Source: Meconema thalassinum (lineage: Eukaryota > Arthropoda > Insecta > Orthoptera > Tettigoniidae). From it: a stretch of 64,000 bases of DNA. The translations under genes and the position numbers were made by a program. Under the pieces are notes generated by a model. That model did no database searches, was not told the DNA's origin, and worked only from the letters and a program-made list of their open reading frames with translations. This document shows positions 42,063 through 53,914 of this stretch, piece by piece. The DNA lies in contig OX336389.2 of NCBI GenBank assembly GCA_946902985.2, positions 1,079,343,788 to 1,079,407,787 of the forward strand, written 5' to 3'. How positions within the stretch are numbered: position 1 is the stretch's first letter; each line of letters starts with the position of its first letter.

Positions 42063-43354
42063 GCGATCGGTGCTTTCGGCGTGTTATAAGTACTTTCGCC
42101 TGGCCCTGTAGCATTTCTTAATATAGGTTGGGTCTCTAAGTCTGCCCACCTGTTTTTCCTCATATCTTCCAAGATGCCTTCACCTGACTTAGGATCTTTC
42201 ATTAGGGATTCCTCCTGTTCTATTATCCTAGTCTCGATTTGATTGTTGCGCATCTCTGCCCTTTCCAGTCGAGCGAGTACTTCTAGTTCGATTTTGCTCA
42301 ATCTATCGCGATTTTATTCTGCCACTTTACATATTTTCTTCTTATCCTCCTTCAGACTTTGCTTGATATGGCAGATTTCATCTTCCACTTCTTCCTTTAT
42401 TTGAGCAAGGGTCTTGTCGCTTGCTTCTGTCTTTTGGCCTTCTCTTACTTCCAGTTCTTCCCTAAGTCCTTTGATTTCTTCTTGGATGTATTCATTGACC
42501 TTTGATGTTTCCATTCTGACCTTCTTAATTTCCCCTCTGTTTTCGTCTTGCCTTTTGTTGACCTCAACAATGTCGCCTCGAGCTTGATCCTGTTCTTGAT
42601 GAACTTTGCTCACCTGACCTTTTATAAGACCTACTAATTCTTTACTTTCGTTCGCGATGGCCTTAATTTCTCCTATCTCCTTACATTGGTCTAATATGTT
42701 TGGATCCTGCCTCTTTAAATCGTTGTTAATGGCTTTCGCATAACCTATCAACATTTGATCCCATTTACTATCGTTCTCTTCCAATCTCTGATATACAGTT
42801 GTAGTGAATTCGGAAAATTGTTTCGCTTGGCGTTCGAGATTCGCCTCATTTTGGATTTGTATATCCTTAATATCATTTGACAGCGCATCTAATCTGCTGA
42901 TAATTTCATCCTGAGATTGCTTACAAGCCTGCAAATTATTTTCGATTTTCGCTTCTATCGGCTCAAAACGTTTATCTGTATTAACCTGTATTTCTGAGAT
43001 TCTGCTTACAACTGTTGCAGTTACTTCGGTCTTAGTGGTTTCCTGCATTTGAACTAATTTATCATTTATTTCAACCTTATTTGCGTCCAATCTATTATTT
43101 ATTTCGACCTGCTGGTTGTTCATTGCAACCTGATGGGCGTCTAATCGGTTGTTTACATCAACCTGATTGGCGTCTAATCGGTTGTTTACCTCAGCCAACT
43201 TTTGGCTTATTTCCTCCTTATATGCTTTGGCCTCCTCCTTATTCTGTCCATTTACAGCGTCAAAATGCTGTCTTAATTCTTCAATACATTGCAGTATTCC
43301 CTCCGTGCCAGACATCCTGTACTTCAATTCACTTGAGATATAGGCAGGTTTCAC
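42044..43354 (-). pseudogene. Gypsy-like upstream Gag: long coiled coil
   Basis: From ATG 43354 a frame of 346 codons is almost entirely coiled coil. It holds repeated VNNRLDANQVDVNNRLDAH and INNRLDANKVEINDKL units (about residues 55-105) and later KRQDENRGEIKKVRMETSK. A single TAA (42314-42316) interrupts it, and the same frame continues as KIELEVLARLERAEMRNNQ to the LINE insertion at about 42062. Coding then resumes at about 39980 with the capsid-like part, so this is probably the N-terminal half of a large Gag. The role would be particle assembly; the coiled coil is unusually long. No similarity to a cellular protein is claimed. Confidence 0.7.
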
Positions 43355-44317
43355 CGATACATAAATGGATGCGTTTTGAAGAAAGACTCATGTCATTATA
43401 CACATATTGCAAGATTATTCTTTAAAATTGGATTGTGGATAAATTGTGAATTGGGTATGTAACGCTAGTTCCCTTCGGCACTTCTCTTCTCAATAGAGAG
43501 ACTCTACGTTACTTCAAAAGCCTACTAAACTCACAAATCGTTCAAACACAGTTTGAGGAAAAAAACTATTATTATGGTTTTTCCGATGAAATACCATATA
43601 AAATCTATGGGGTTTCCCTAAATCCCATAAGCTCCACAACCTTGGGTGCCATGATAAATAATAATGTCTGGCTAACCCAATGCAAGACATCGGCCACGTT
43701 AACAATTATTAGTAAAAACCGTCCATGGAATGGTTTTTATTGCCGACTGCCCCACTTTGGGCCATGCCATGATAAATAATAAGGTCTGGCTAACCCAATG
43801 CAAGACATCGGCCAAGTTAACAATTATTAGTAAAAACCGTCCAGGGAATGGTTTTTATTGCCGACTGCCCCACTTTGGGCCATGCCATGATAAATATAAG
43901 GTGATTTCAGGTGGCAAGGTTATTTATCAATATCCTTGTTTGGTTGGATATGAGCTTATATAAGAATAGGTGCAGTCCTTCCCTACTTCATGGTATTCGT
44001 TAAGTTACTAGAGTTGTTTATATTAGATCTTGACCGACTTTAGGTGTACCTTTAGTCCAAATCCATGTACATTACACCTGTTCCCATGCACCCATGTGAA
44101 GAATTTCCATGGAAAATATGCTTCTGCCTCCAGCTAGCAGCAGTCCTCGGGCGTGTACCATTCAACTCACTGAGCAGTCTCATATTTTGGATTTGAAACT
44201 AAGAGGTATCAACTCTACAATAACAACACACAACTCTAGTTTAAAGGATTTAATTTGAGTTTAAAATCATGGCTTAACACACAACAAAACAATACAACAA
44301 TTACATTAACACAAAAA
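43355..44317 (-). other. Gypsy-like 5' leader region
   Basis: Lies between the 5' LTR and gag. It contains a 118-bp tandem duplication at 43649-43884 and no long ORF. A clear primer-binding site next to the LTR (44317 downward on the minus strand) was not recognised. Confidence 0.6.
43649..43884. repeat. 118-bp direct tandem repeat in the leader
   Basis: CCATGATAAATAATAAKGTC begins at 43649 and at 43767, and a third start occurs at 43885. Units share CAATGCAAGACATCGGCCA and GGAATGGTTTTTATTGCCG. Near identity suggests recent slippage or unequal exchange. Confidence 0.85.
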
Positions 44318-47300
44318 TGCAAAACATACTCCACCCTCAATTAATATTCACACTTTATCCTCACACAAATCCAAATGTTTGTTGATTTACTGTTACGTTA
44401 AAATCACCACAACAAAATCATTCCCATGTGTGCTAATGCACTGGTAAAATTACACAAACAATGTTAATCTTACAATCTCTCGTTAACTATTGTATACACT
44501 TTCTCCTATACAATATGCCTATCATAATGCATTGTTTCTTCCTTCCCACCAAAATATATGAGTCTACCATGCATTAACCAACTTATTTATTGTAATTCCA
44601 CTATATGCCGTAAAAAGTTTATCTTACAAATATTTATTAGTCTACCGCCGTCACGTCGAGTGGGACCTTAGTGATACCCGTGGAATAATAGCGTAAAAAT
44701 ATAGTTTCCAGCCTCGGAACAATGTGTCCCTGTCAGTCAGAACGATGCTTAATTAGCAATGTGTCTCATTACACATACCTTCAATATTCATTAATACAAT
44801 CATAATTTTATAACAATCAGGGTTTCATAGTTTTCAAGTTTACACATCTTACTACAAGCCTACAACGGGTGACGTCTGTTCCTCAAACCTCGATCAGTAC
44901 AATGGACCTTAGCGGCGGGCGGTAAGCAACATGGCCGCTACCTCCCCTCACGTCTTCCCCTCTCATCTCTCCTTCCGTTTCCTTTCCAAGCATTTGCCTG
45001 CTACTCTCAGACATAACAATGTGCCGTCTTAGTGACCCACAAAAATACGGACGACCTAATTCTTACTGAATGCATTACGGAATATGGAATTGTTTAAACA
45101 TTTATCCCTATCATTTAGGATTTAAAGGCTGGCCTCACACTGGACCATTTACATTTAGCTGAGGGAACGAGATTCATCGGACACATAGTCGTAATTGGAA
45201 TAGTCGGCGCTCTTATTAAAGATCACGGTCAGGGCACAACCTCCCTCCCGTGTCGAATTCACTCCCACAGAGATGAATTAATTCACACAATTAGCCAGTT
45301 CACGGTCGATATCATGCGTTATGGTAAGGTACCCTCGTTTTCCTCCCATGCGCTCCTTGATTCGAATCCGGACTGCTTATTAGCAATAATCTGAGCTAGG
45401 TTTCCCACTAGATACGCTCAATTGCACTTTATATCTCCGTACGCCCCTAGGCTATACGAGATTTCATACGTCGCTTTAGCAAACCTGACTTTCCCGACTA
45501 TTGTGAGATGGTCTCTCCCTTTATTAATAAGACAATCTCTATTAATTAATCTTATAAGCTTCTTCATCAAGCTGCAATTCAATTCACTTTTAAACATTTC
45601 GATTTCCTACCTCTTTTGCATATTTCCGTCCATTATCATATGATTCTCTGATATTAATTTCTTTTGCTTGGTCCATTTACTTTTAATAATACTGTTTAGA
45701 TATACAGTTATTCAAATTAACATATATTTGCTTACAATTTCCCTGATGTTTATTTATTATTATTATTACTGACATAATTTCCGTTATCTCGACACGACGT
45801 ACCGGTATTTATAACATCAATAACTGAACATCCGCGTACATTAAATTTATTAATCCTTTTAAATCAAATGCCATTTCTACGTTACTTATAACGGATTTAC
45901 ACACAACGTGATGTACAACTAACATCTTAACATGACTATTCAACACAAAATTAGTGTATGAAGGTTCTACCTTCTAAATTCAACTTTCATTGGCATATTT
46001 TACAACTTTAGATATTACTGACATATAGTGGATTACATTCTTACAACAAAATCATGGTTTTTGGGTACTCACTTAGTCTTCCTGGCGGATTCGCCCACAT
46101 GTGATCCATAATGCCTGCCATGTTTGCATTTTAGCAAGGCATCATCACACTTTGTACACACATATTACTTGATTTTTCCACTGTGAAATACACTGCACTT
46201 TCCTTTCTCATATCGAGGCTACTGCCTCGTTTCGCCATATCACACATTAAATTTATCTCTACACTTGTAGAATACACATTTTTTAACTATACAAATCACT
46301 TAAAAACACACGATATCTATTTACATTTTCTCACTTGACGACACATAATGCAGAATCTCAGAACTACAGGTTCTGTAGAGCCATCCTCCCCGAAGATTCC
46401 TGTATCCCGTTTGAAAGTCTCCCTATTGGATCCCTTTCCTTGAAAATCCCTGTGATTCCCAATGTTCGCCAACTCCTATCACATGGTAAGTTACTGATAC
46501 TAGCATCAACGTGCTTTAATATTGTTCTCAACGTTAATAAAGTGGCATTTATGTGAAATTGCATCACCCGTATTATCAAAATATTCCTACATGCGCACTT
46601 CTAACCACTGACAACATGTCTAACAGATATGTTCTGTGCTACGCTCGTCTATCGTACATTACACTTGTACAATTACCACTTTCATTGTCCTCTTACTGCA
46701 CTTATTGTCTCCCTGACCAGTATGCTTCTAACAGAGTTTTGTACAGTCCCACGTACCTTTGTATAACAATACAATGTCTGTTCATTATGAGGTTCTACTG
46801 ACCTATTATAATACTTTCTTAACTCGTACATTACACTGTACGGCTATCATACTTAATAACTCACAAAAGAAAGTTAAAGTCTTTGTGCGCCCGTTCCTTT
46901 CCTGGACCAGAGCGACACACGCTCCGCGCTAGAATGTGGTACAACTGTCTATTATTAATCGTTCTTAATTCGTACATTGCACTGTACGGCGAATATACTG
47001 AGTAACTCTAAAAATTGTTAAAGTCTTTGTGCGCGCGTTGTTTTTCTGGGCCAGAGCGACACACGCTCCGCGCTAGAATGTGGTACAACTGTCTATTATT
47101 AATCGTTCTTAGTTCGGTCATTGCACTGTACGGCGTATACTGAGTAACTCTAAAACTTGTTAAAGTCTTTGTGCGCGCGTTCTTTTTCCTGGACCAGAGC
47201 GACAAATGCTCCGCGCTAGAATGTGGTACAACTGTCCTCGACTGCCTGCTTCGGCGACCTTATATTGGTTTTCACAAGAAAAGTAGGTCCTCAAATCTCT

Positions 47301-48087
47301 CGGAGCTCCATCTCTCCTCTAAATGCTTTTTCCGGTTTGAAATGATGTTTTTCAGGTCCGTCTTGCATCGCCATTTCCATAAATGCCTGTGTGTTTGAGA
47401 ATCGATCGGTCAATTAATTATAATTAATTATGCTCTTCAGCGCTTGGGGACGCTAAGTCGATGGTGATTCCCCTCTTGCTTAGTGAAGTATATGCGCCAA
47501 CCTCCTTAGGCTGTGCTTTTCCGTATTTTATTATATCTGCTTCAATTTTGGAGTCTGATGGCTTGATAATTAGCCTCCTTGCATTTAATTCCCATTGGTA
47601 CAAGTCTCATGTCTCTGACGTACTCCAATCGCGAGTAATCATTAAATTATCCTTGTCGGTCCCCCTTCCACTGCTCCCTTCTCTTTTGCTAAGGGGAATT
47701 TCTGGACCACGACCGTGTCTCTCACCCTCCTCTAGATGGTGTAAAGAGTCCCAAATGCCTGACACGTCGCCACGAAAACACGCCTACTTTTAAAACGCAT
47801 TTGTAAAATATCAAGGGCTCCAACTCCTAGTGCTATGCTGAGAATCTCATGCATTTTACAGCCCAATACTGTCGTAATCTGCTTATATTTTCTGCATTAT
47901 GTCAATAAATGATGTCAGAATTCATCCCATATCACCTTAGTGATTTACTGTGTCCTGTCTCTAGGGGTTTTTCTTGTCTAAACTCCCTCAAAGACCCTGG
48001 GTTCGTTTCTTTCTGGCATCTCCAGTCTGTTCTCAATTTCACAGAGACCCAGGTTCGACACCAGTCAGCCTAGTGCCCTAGGGTACA
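44318..48087 (-). repeat. Gypsy-like 5' LTR, 3770 bp
   Basis: Uninterrupted partner of 29481-35179, from TGCAAAACATACTCC to CCCTAGGGTACA on the plus strand. Its triple tandem repeat is at about 46804-47236. Its outer flank (48088 on) is a Jockey-like LINE. Confidence 0.88.
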
Positions 48088-48089
48088 AT

Positions 48090-49042
48090 ACATAAAGGTA
48101 TTATGTTACAATAAATGGTAGAGATCAGAAGATTCTGCAATCTCGGCTGTCCACCAAGGGACAAGTTTCCGCTGGGAGTTGCCGGAGGAGGAAGGTAGCC
48201 TATTGTTTCCTCTGCAGCAGCTAATATACCATTCATTATGAGAATGGTATTGTCATAGACACTCTCAAAGTTATATTCGGAAAAATCCCCACGTGCTTTG
48301 AAAGTTGGCCAATCCGCCCCACGGATAAGCCATCGACTTGGTAATTCGATGGCTCTCTGGTTCGGAAGTGTAACGATAAATTGGAAATGGTCACTAACAA
48401 AGGTCGCCGTGTACACCCCACTGTAGCAGGGGAACCAACGCACGACTGCCCAAGGTGATATCGACACTTGAATAAGTGCTGTGTGCAACAGAGAAGTGCG
48501 TAGGTTCCCCTGTGTTCAACAAACACAGCTCCAGCCTCCTGATCAGTCTCTTAAAATCTCTCCCTCCTACACTAGAGGTAGCAGAGCTGAGAGATTAGAT
48601 CCACCAGCTGGTTTTAATCCAGTTGAGAATCAGGTGGAATGTACACGTTGCATACTGTTGCCATTACTGGCAACGAAGTACGAACTGCAACTGCTTCTCG
48701 CTGAGTACGCAACGGCACCTCTTCACTAAAGAGGCTAGAGTGGACGAAAGTGCAGACGTTACCGACGGCCACAGCTCCATCCACCGCGTCTTCAGAGAAG
48801 AGTTTGTAGTGACGCATTATTGTCTCATGTCCAGGACGAAAGCTGGATTCCTGAAGACAGACAATGGTTGCCGAAAACGAAGATATTATTTGACGTAACT
48901 CATTGAGATGACCAGAATAGCTATTACGGTTCCATTGTAAGTAGAAGTGGCTTATACTTACGCTTGACCGTTTGCCACCATTCCCCATCTCTAGTTGGAG
49001 ATGATGGGGCAGGAGAGCACACCTCGATCTCCACATCTCCAT
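48090..49042 (-). pseudogene. Jockey-like ORF2 endonuclease, truncated
   Basis: The APE-type endonuclease begins with ISHFYLQWNRNSYSGHLNEL and IVCLQESSFRPGH (catalytic Glu region), then VGNVCTFVHSSLFSEEVPL and VMATVCNVYIPPDSQ. Across frameshifts at about 48610-48490 come SDHFQFIVTL (catalytic His region) and PSRWLIRGADWPTFK of the linker. It ends at the gypsy LTR, so no RT is present in this copy. Confidence 0.82.
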
Positions 49043-49372
49043 CCGAAGACGAAGAAAATGGAGCGGGCAGTCCCCTGGATGGCGCGCGGTCCTCGTCGGA
49101 CTTCACGAGTCTGGCTCTTGGAGAAGAGCGAGAGCGGTGTCGAGGGATTTCTTTCCTGATCGACGCTGACGTCTATTTGGGGAAGTTGATGGTCGCTTCC
49201 CCACAGACGCCAGTTTATTACAAAACATGGCCGCTCCTGCAGACACCGCTCCACTGGTGGTGGTGGTGGGAGTGGGATGGCCAGCAGATACCTGAGCAGC
49301 CCTGTCTCTAGGAGAGGAAGAGAAACGGCGCTGAAACGTTCCTCTCTCCTCCGCCGATCTATTTTCCTATTT

Positions 49373-50530
49373 TTAGGGGAGTTCCTCCATACGGACGGGG
49401 TTGGCTTCAGCCGGCTTCGCTCCCTTGATGGTCGTGGGAGCAGGAAGGCCAGCAGAGACAGTAGCCACTCCGTCAGGAGGAGGGCGAGAGAGACGGAGAC
49501 GAACCTTCTCTCTCATCTCCACTACAACTTTTGTCATATCGGGTGGACTGGAAGAAGGACCAGCCCTGGTCGGCAAACTCTTCTTTCCCCCGTTAACTGG
49601 GGAAGACGTGTTAGCCGACCGGTTCAGAGAAGAAGAGGACTTCTCCGATTTCGCCGGTTTAGATGGTAGAACTGTCGCCTTCTTTTCCTTGCCCGATGAA
49701 GGTTGTGGGACCTCATTCGGACAGACAATTTTCGCTGGTACAGCGGGGGGTGATTTCAAATCTGCTGAATTACCGGAGGTCGAGGGTACTACACTGGGAA
49801 CTGTGACAGCAGGGGTGAATGAGGGCGTCGCTGCGGCCACAAACGTCAACCGAAATTCGGGGGCATTCATATCACGTTACCTCTTGCGAGCATCGTGATA
49901 TGAAAGCCGATACAATGTTCTCATTTCTTGGATTGTGGCTTCTTTACAGAACTCAGGGCACTGCTTCGATCGTGGAGAGTAACTTCCTTGGCAGTTAGGA
50001 CAAATCGGAGGTGGCGTACACCTCTCACCCTCATGTGTCCCCTTGTCACATTCTCTACACACGGCCCTGGCAGAAACATGCCCGAATTTGTGGCATTGAT
50101 AACAGCACATAGGTGGAGGGATGTACGATCGATCATCGCAGTGGTTCGGTGTGACCTACATCTGCTTAGGTAAAACATCACCCTCAAAATGGGGAATAAA
50201 AGCGCCGGTATAGACGCTGTTTTCTCCAAACTTTCGGGTGATGCGCCTAATCTTGGTGACGCCTATCTTCCCCAGATCCCGCAACAATTCCGCATCGCTA
50301 TTCAAAATGAGGTCACGATGGAAAATAACTCCACGGAACTTATTCAGCGTTTCGTGTTTTGAGACCTTAAAGGGAATTTCGCCGAAATGCGTGCATTCCA
50401 GCAACGTTTCGGTTTGCTGCCGGCTAATTGTATGCAGCAGGAGCTGTCCATTCCGGAGCTTGGAAATCCCGTTTAGATCACCAAATTTCCCCTCGTATTC
50501 CTCGGAAAAGATTATTGATTTCACCACTTT
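49373..50530 (-). pseudogene. Jockey-like ORF1 (Gag-like RNA-binding protein)
   Basis: The N-terminal part (50527-50156) has an RRM-like block with IFSEEYEGKFGDLNGI, KLRNGQLLLHTISRQ, FGEIPFKVSKHETLNKFRG and GVTKIRRITRKFG. Zinc knuckles follow in shifted frames (50110-49877): CYQCHKFGHVS, CRECDKGTHEGERC and CPNCQGSYSPRSKQCPEF. A Ser/Pro/Lys-rich low-complexity tail (49870-49373) comes last. ORF1 proteins coat LINE RNA. Indels near 50160 and 49880 separate the frames. Confidence 0.85.
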
Positions 50531-51034
50531 GAAATAACCCCGTCTGTCCTGGTAGCTACCAGGTAGCGAGGTGACTTGTCAACAGGGAAACGTGCATTGA
50601 AAGTTTCATCCCTGATCCGACAGTCAAGTGACGGCTATTCAAGGGGGCCACCCTCTGATGATTTTTGGGCCGCTGTCTCGTCATCCCGAAATCATCCTTC
50701 CCGAATACTACCTACTCCGAACGAGGGCCATCACTGTTGGCGCCTCCCAGCCAAGGCAATACCAACCTGGCGATTAGTAAGTATTTGCCGGGGTCCTAGT
50801 GCCTTGAACGGGCACTTACCCCCACAGTGATATGTTCGGCGCAATTATTCGGCCGTGCAGGGACCTCCGTTGTGAGGCGGATACTACTGCAAGGGTACAT
50901 GGCACACCCACCTGACGGGATGGGGAATACCGTCCAGGCTTTCTGGCCAGATGGCCAAGTTGGTGGCCCTTCCCCAGGCAGCATGACGTTTATTTCTAAA
51001 GGTCAAACCAAATATGGGACCGGAAGTCGAAAAA

Positions 51035-51205
51035 GACCTTTTACGACAGGCAGGGGATACCGTAGATGAATTCTGCTCTTCCCATCCACAGGGGGTCATC
51101 AAAATCAAAGTCAGTCATGTCAGTCTGTCTTGTCGCCCCTATTAGTGGCCTCCTACGACAGGCAGAGCATACCGTGGGTGTATTCTAACCCGCAACCCAC
51201 ACGGG
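51035..51205 (-). promoter_or_regulatory. LINE 5' UTR with doubled motif
   Basis: The motif CTGCCTGTCGTARRAGG occurs twice on the minus strand (51149-51173 and 51037-51061), about 110 bp apart. Such 5' regions in Jockey-type LINEs serve as internal promoters, so the doubled block may be a promoter element; this role is inferred. Confidence 0.5.
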
Positions 51206-51206
51206 G

Positions 51207-51880
51207 GTGTACATAAAAGGATCTCTGTCGCACCCAATGGGGATTATCCACACTCCAGTAATGCATATTATGGCGATTAATGGTTCCATTTTGTGTAATC
51301 GTGCTTCTTCCGTGAATAAGATGGTCGCTAGAAAAGCCGGATCAGTTTCCACAGAACGCCACCCGGGCATCGAAATCATGACCATATATCTCCAAGTGTC
51401 AGTGCAGATGGTACGGGTGAAACCAGTGGGTATACATTATCGGCATTAACAGACGCTCGACTGATGTTCGTCTCCTGTGCAATGGGCCGTGTGGTAGTAT
51501 GAGGGTTACGCCGGATAGCGTCAAACACAACCTCTTCATTGTGAGCAGACGTCACGCGATGATCTCAAACAGGCCGTGTTTTCCCCAGGGATCCAGTATC
51601 TTCCAGGCGTCTTTCCACACTCCGAAATACCATGCCTGTCGGTCGTTGTCTGTCCGGATAGCGTTCTCAGTACAGGCGATGCGCCTGGTATGCATTCTGT
51701 CCAGCTTCTCCATAAATATAACATGTTCATGTACTCATCGCTGGAATACATCTCGAGGCAGTGAATAAGCTTTGTGTTGTGAATTGCTTCGAAGGAGGGA
51801 GTTCGCGAAGCTACATACTGACTTGCCATCGCATGTTGTTATGGGGCACACTTTGCCCTACCTGTGGTCTACGAAGCTTG
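51207..51880 (-). pseudogene. DUF4817-type (mariner/IS630-like) transposase remnant
   Basis: In several frames on the minus strand, VFDAIRRNPHTTTRPIAQE and TNISRASV (helix-turn-helix), FHPYHL, then DPAFLATILFTEEA and GTINRHNMHYWSVDNPHWV match the order of DUF4817 and DDE core blocks. The block FTEEA corresponds to the family's FTDEA with the catalytic acidic pair. Frameshifts and stops are frequent. A shorter relative is at 28619-28970. Confidence 0.7.
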
Positions 51881-51990
51881 GAACATGTACGACGTAGCTA
51901 ACTGGTTGCTTGTGCCCTATCCAGAGACAATCACCTCCTCATCCTCGTCCAATCCAGCACCATAGCTTATGCAACGATACACACGGTCTT

Positions 51991-52440
51991 CTTTTATTTT
52001 TATTTTTATTTGATCGCTTTCCCTCCAAGCTCAGCTTTACCCTCGGACTTTGCGAGGGATCAGTCCTCTACCGTCGAATTCCAGGACAGTGTCTCTGAGC
52101 TGAACACACCTTGACAGCAGATACAACTGGGGATGGTGACAAGCCAATCGCCTAGGTGACCACGAACTTGGGTCTAATGAAGGAAAGGGCAGCGAAGGGA
52201 GTGGGAAGAAAGATGCCGTGGTCCTATCGAAAGAAACCATCCTAGCAATCGACTGGAGGAGAAGTGGGAAACCACGGAAAACCACTTCCAGGATGGCTGA
52301 GGCAGGAAGCGAACCTGCCTCTACTAAGTTTGTGTGCCCCACGAGGCTGAGTGAACCCCGATCCAGGCCTCTGACCAGGAACAAATTTCGTGGCAGAGCC
52401 GAGATTTGAACCCGGGCCTCCGCAGTGACATCGTCTTTTA
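51991..52440 (-). repeat. SINE (family A), long form, A-rich tail
   Basis: On the minus strand the B-box-like GGTTCAAATCTCGGCTCTGC, the body CTCAGCCTCGTGGGGC and GGTTTTCCGTGGTTTCCCAC lead to an AAATAAAAATAAAAATAAAAG tail at 52012-51991. It lies head-to-head with the SINE at 52466. Confidence 0.85.
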
Positions 52441-52465
52441 CAGAGCCAAATAAACAAATCGTGTC

Positions 52466-52687
52466 GCCTCCGTGGTGTAGTGGTCAGCGTGCTTAGATGC
52501 CACCCCGGAGGTCCGAGGTTTGATACCCGGCTCTTACAAGAAATTTGACAAGTGGTATGAGGGCTGGAACGGGGTCTACTCAGCCTCGGGGAGAAGAGTA
52601 GAGTGGGTTCGATTCCCACCTCAGCCATCTTCGAAGTGGTTTTCCGTTGTTTCGCACTTCGTCTTCGGGCAAATGCTGGAATGGTAC
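52466..52687 (+). repeat. SINE (family A), 5' half; 3' half at 61451-61690
   Basis: The head GCCTCCGTGGTGTAGTGGTC and B box GAGGTTTGATACCCGG are followed by the body GGGTTCGATTCCCACCTCAG. It stops at AATGGTAC, exactly where the TG-starting unit begins. The matching 3' half resumes 8.8 kb away. Confidence 0.85.
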
Positions 52688-53274
52688 TGCACCCGTATCC
52701 ACGTGGTCTTACCTGGTGAAATCCGACGAAAATGCAGGATCGTAGAATCTGGAAGCCCCGGCTGAAAATAACCCCCAAGACACCACCACCAAAGATAGAC
52801 CATGGATAGGAATACCACAAAAATTAAAAAGAATGTGATAAGAAGATGCCAGTGGTCTATAAAAAAAGAAAAATAGCCCAAAGTGAGCTACCAAGACTCT
52901 TAAAGATAAGTAAATTAATCTAATCTCGGGCGCGTTAAAAAGCATCCTAGCTAATGACCCACTGGTTCTCGAAGCACATTCTAATTCAAATAGAAATCAC
53001 TAAGTCATTCGTATGAATTTTAAAATTTAATAAAAGTTTATTAACAGAAACCGCAGTGTCGTGAAGTAGAGACTCCACTGAACGAAAGTTTATAATCTTC
53101 TGCCTCTGCCGAAGCATGAAAAATGTTTAAGTAACAATCGCCTTAATTAGGCCACACAAACTGCCTATCGTCTCATCATTATGATCGAAGTTCCAAAAAA
53201 AAAAATATATATTTTACACACAAAATATTCCGATATGATCGTAACCCCTTTTGACATATTCATAAAAATATTCT

Positions 53275-53598
53275 CAGCCTCCGTGGCTTAGGCGGCAGCA
53301 CGCCAGCCTCTCACCGCTGGGTCCGTGGTTCAAATCCCGGTCACTCCATGTGAGATTTGTGATGGACAAAACGGAGGCAGACAGGTTTTTTTCCGGGTAC
53401 TCCGGTTTTCCCTGTCAAAATTTCATTCCAGCAACACTCTCCACTATCATTTCATTTCATCTGTCATTCATTTGCTCATTGCCCCAGAGGAGTGCGTCAG
53501 GCCTCGGCAGCCGGCACAGTTCATATCCTCGCCGCTAGTTGGGGGCTTCATTCATTCCATTCCTGACCCGGTCGGAGACTGGAAGCAGGCTGTGGATT
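53275..53598 (+). repeat. SINE (family C), copy 2, with 16-bp TSD
   Basis: From CAGCCTCCGTGGCTTAGGCG to GGAAGCAGGCTGTGG. The duplication TTCATAAAAATATTCT flanks it at 53259-53274 and 53599-53614. Confidence 0.93.
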
Positions 53599-53914
53599 TT
53601 CATAAAAATATTCTATTCAATCGTAGCAATTAATATATACATATTTTACATAATTACATTTTATTTCCGCCTAGAATTATTCTTCTCTGTTAATTTCATG
53701 TATTCATATACATTTATTTTGTTTCAATTTTCAAGTCCGTGCCGTCCTAAATGACAAACAATTAAGCTAATCGGACGTCGTATTGTTAATTATAATGCGT
53801 ATGTTTCAATTCACTTTATCACAGTTATTAGATTTCTATCACTCAATATTTTAGTTATAAATAGCTCAAGTTTATACAAGTATTAATATTACAGTCTTTC
53901 CAATTAAACTTGGT

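Larger units (their letters stand above)
29481..48087 (-). mobile_element. Ty3/gypsy-like LTR retrotransposon with giant LTRs
   Basis: Direct repeats 29481-35179 (interrupted) and 44318-48087 enclose gag and pol on the minus strand. On that strand each LTR runs TGTACCCTAGGG...TTTGCA. A polypurine AAGGGGAAGA lies directly before the 3' LTR (35180-35195). Internal order is a leader with a 118-bp tandem repeat, coiled-coil Gag ORF, Gag/protease ORF, RT with YVDD, RNase H, and integrase. A LINE splits gag, and a 1.9-kb TG...CA element splits the 3' LTR. There is no env-like ORF. Frameshifts in gag, protease and RT make it defective. No target duplication is seen. Confidence 0.88.
48088..51205 (-). 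mobile_element. Jockey-like LINE, 5' portion
   Basis: Reading leftward from about 51205 there is a GC-rich 5' untranslated region, ORF1 with an RNA-binding fold and zinc knuckles, then the ORF2 endonuclease, which is cut at 48087 by the gypsy LTR. The RT part is not found on the other side of the gypsy element. Frameshifts show it is inactive. Confidence 0.85.

Noticed and set aside
35268..48087. Classifying the gypsy-like element as an endogenous retrovirus with env
   Set aside because: The sequence between the integrase frame's end (35268) and the 3' LTR (35179) is too short for an envelope gene, and none is seen elsewhere in the element.
49401..49898. A 165-codon plus-strand ORF opposite the LINE ORF1 tail
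   Set aside because: It is the antisense shadow of the GC-rich Ser/Pro/Lys region of ORF1 on the minus strand.
53325..53633. A 102-codon ORF also seen at 53965-54285 and, inverted, near 27796-28116, as a possible protein family
   Set aside because: All three are readings of the same tRNA-derived SINE (family C); the head has A and B boxes and the copies have target duplications.
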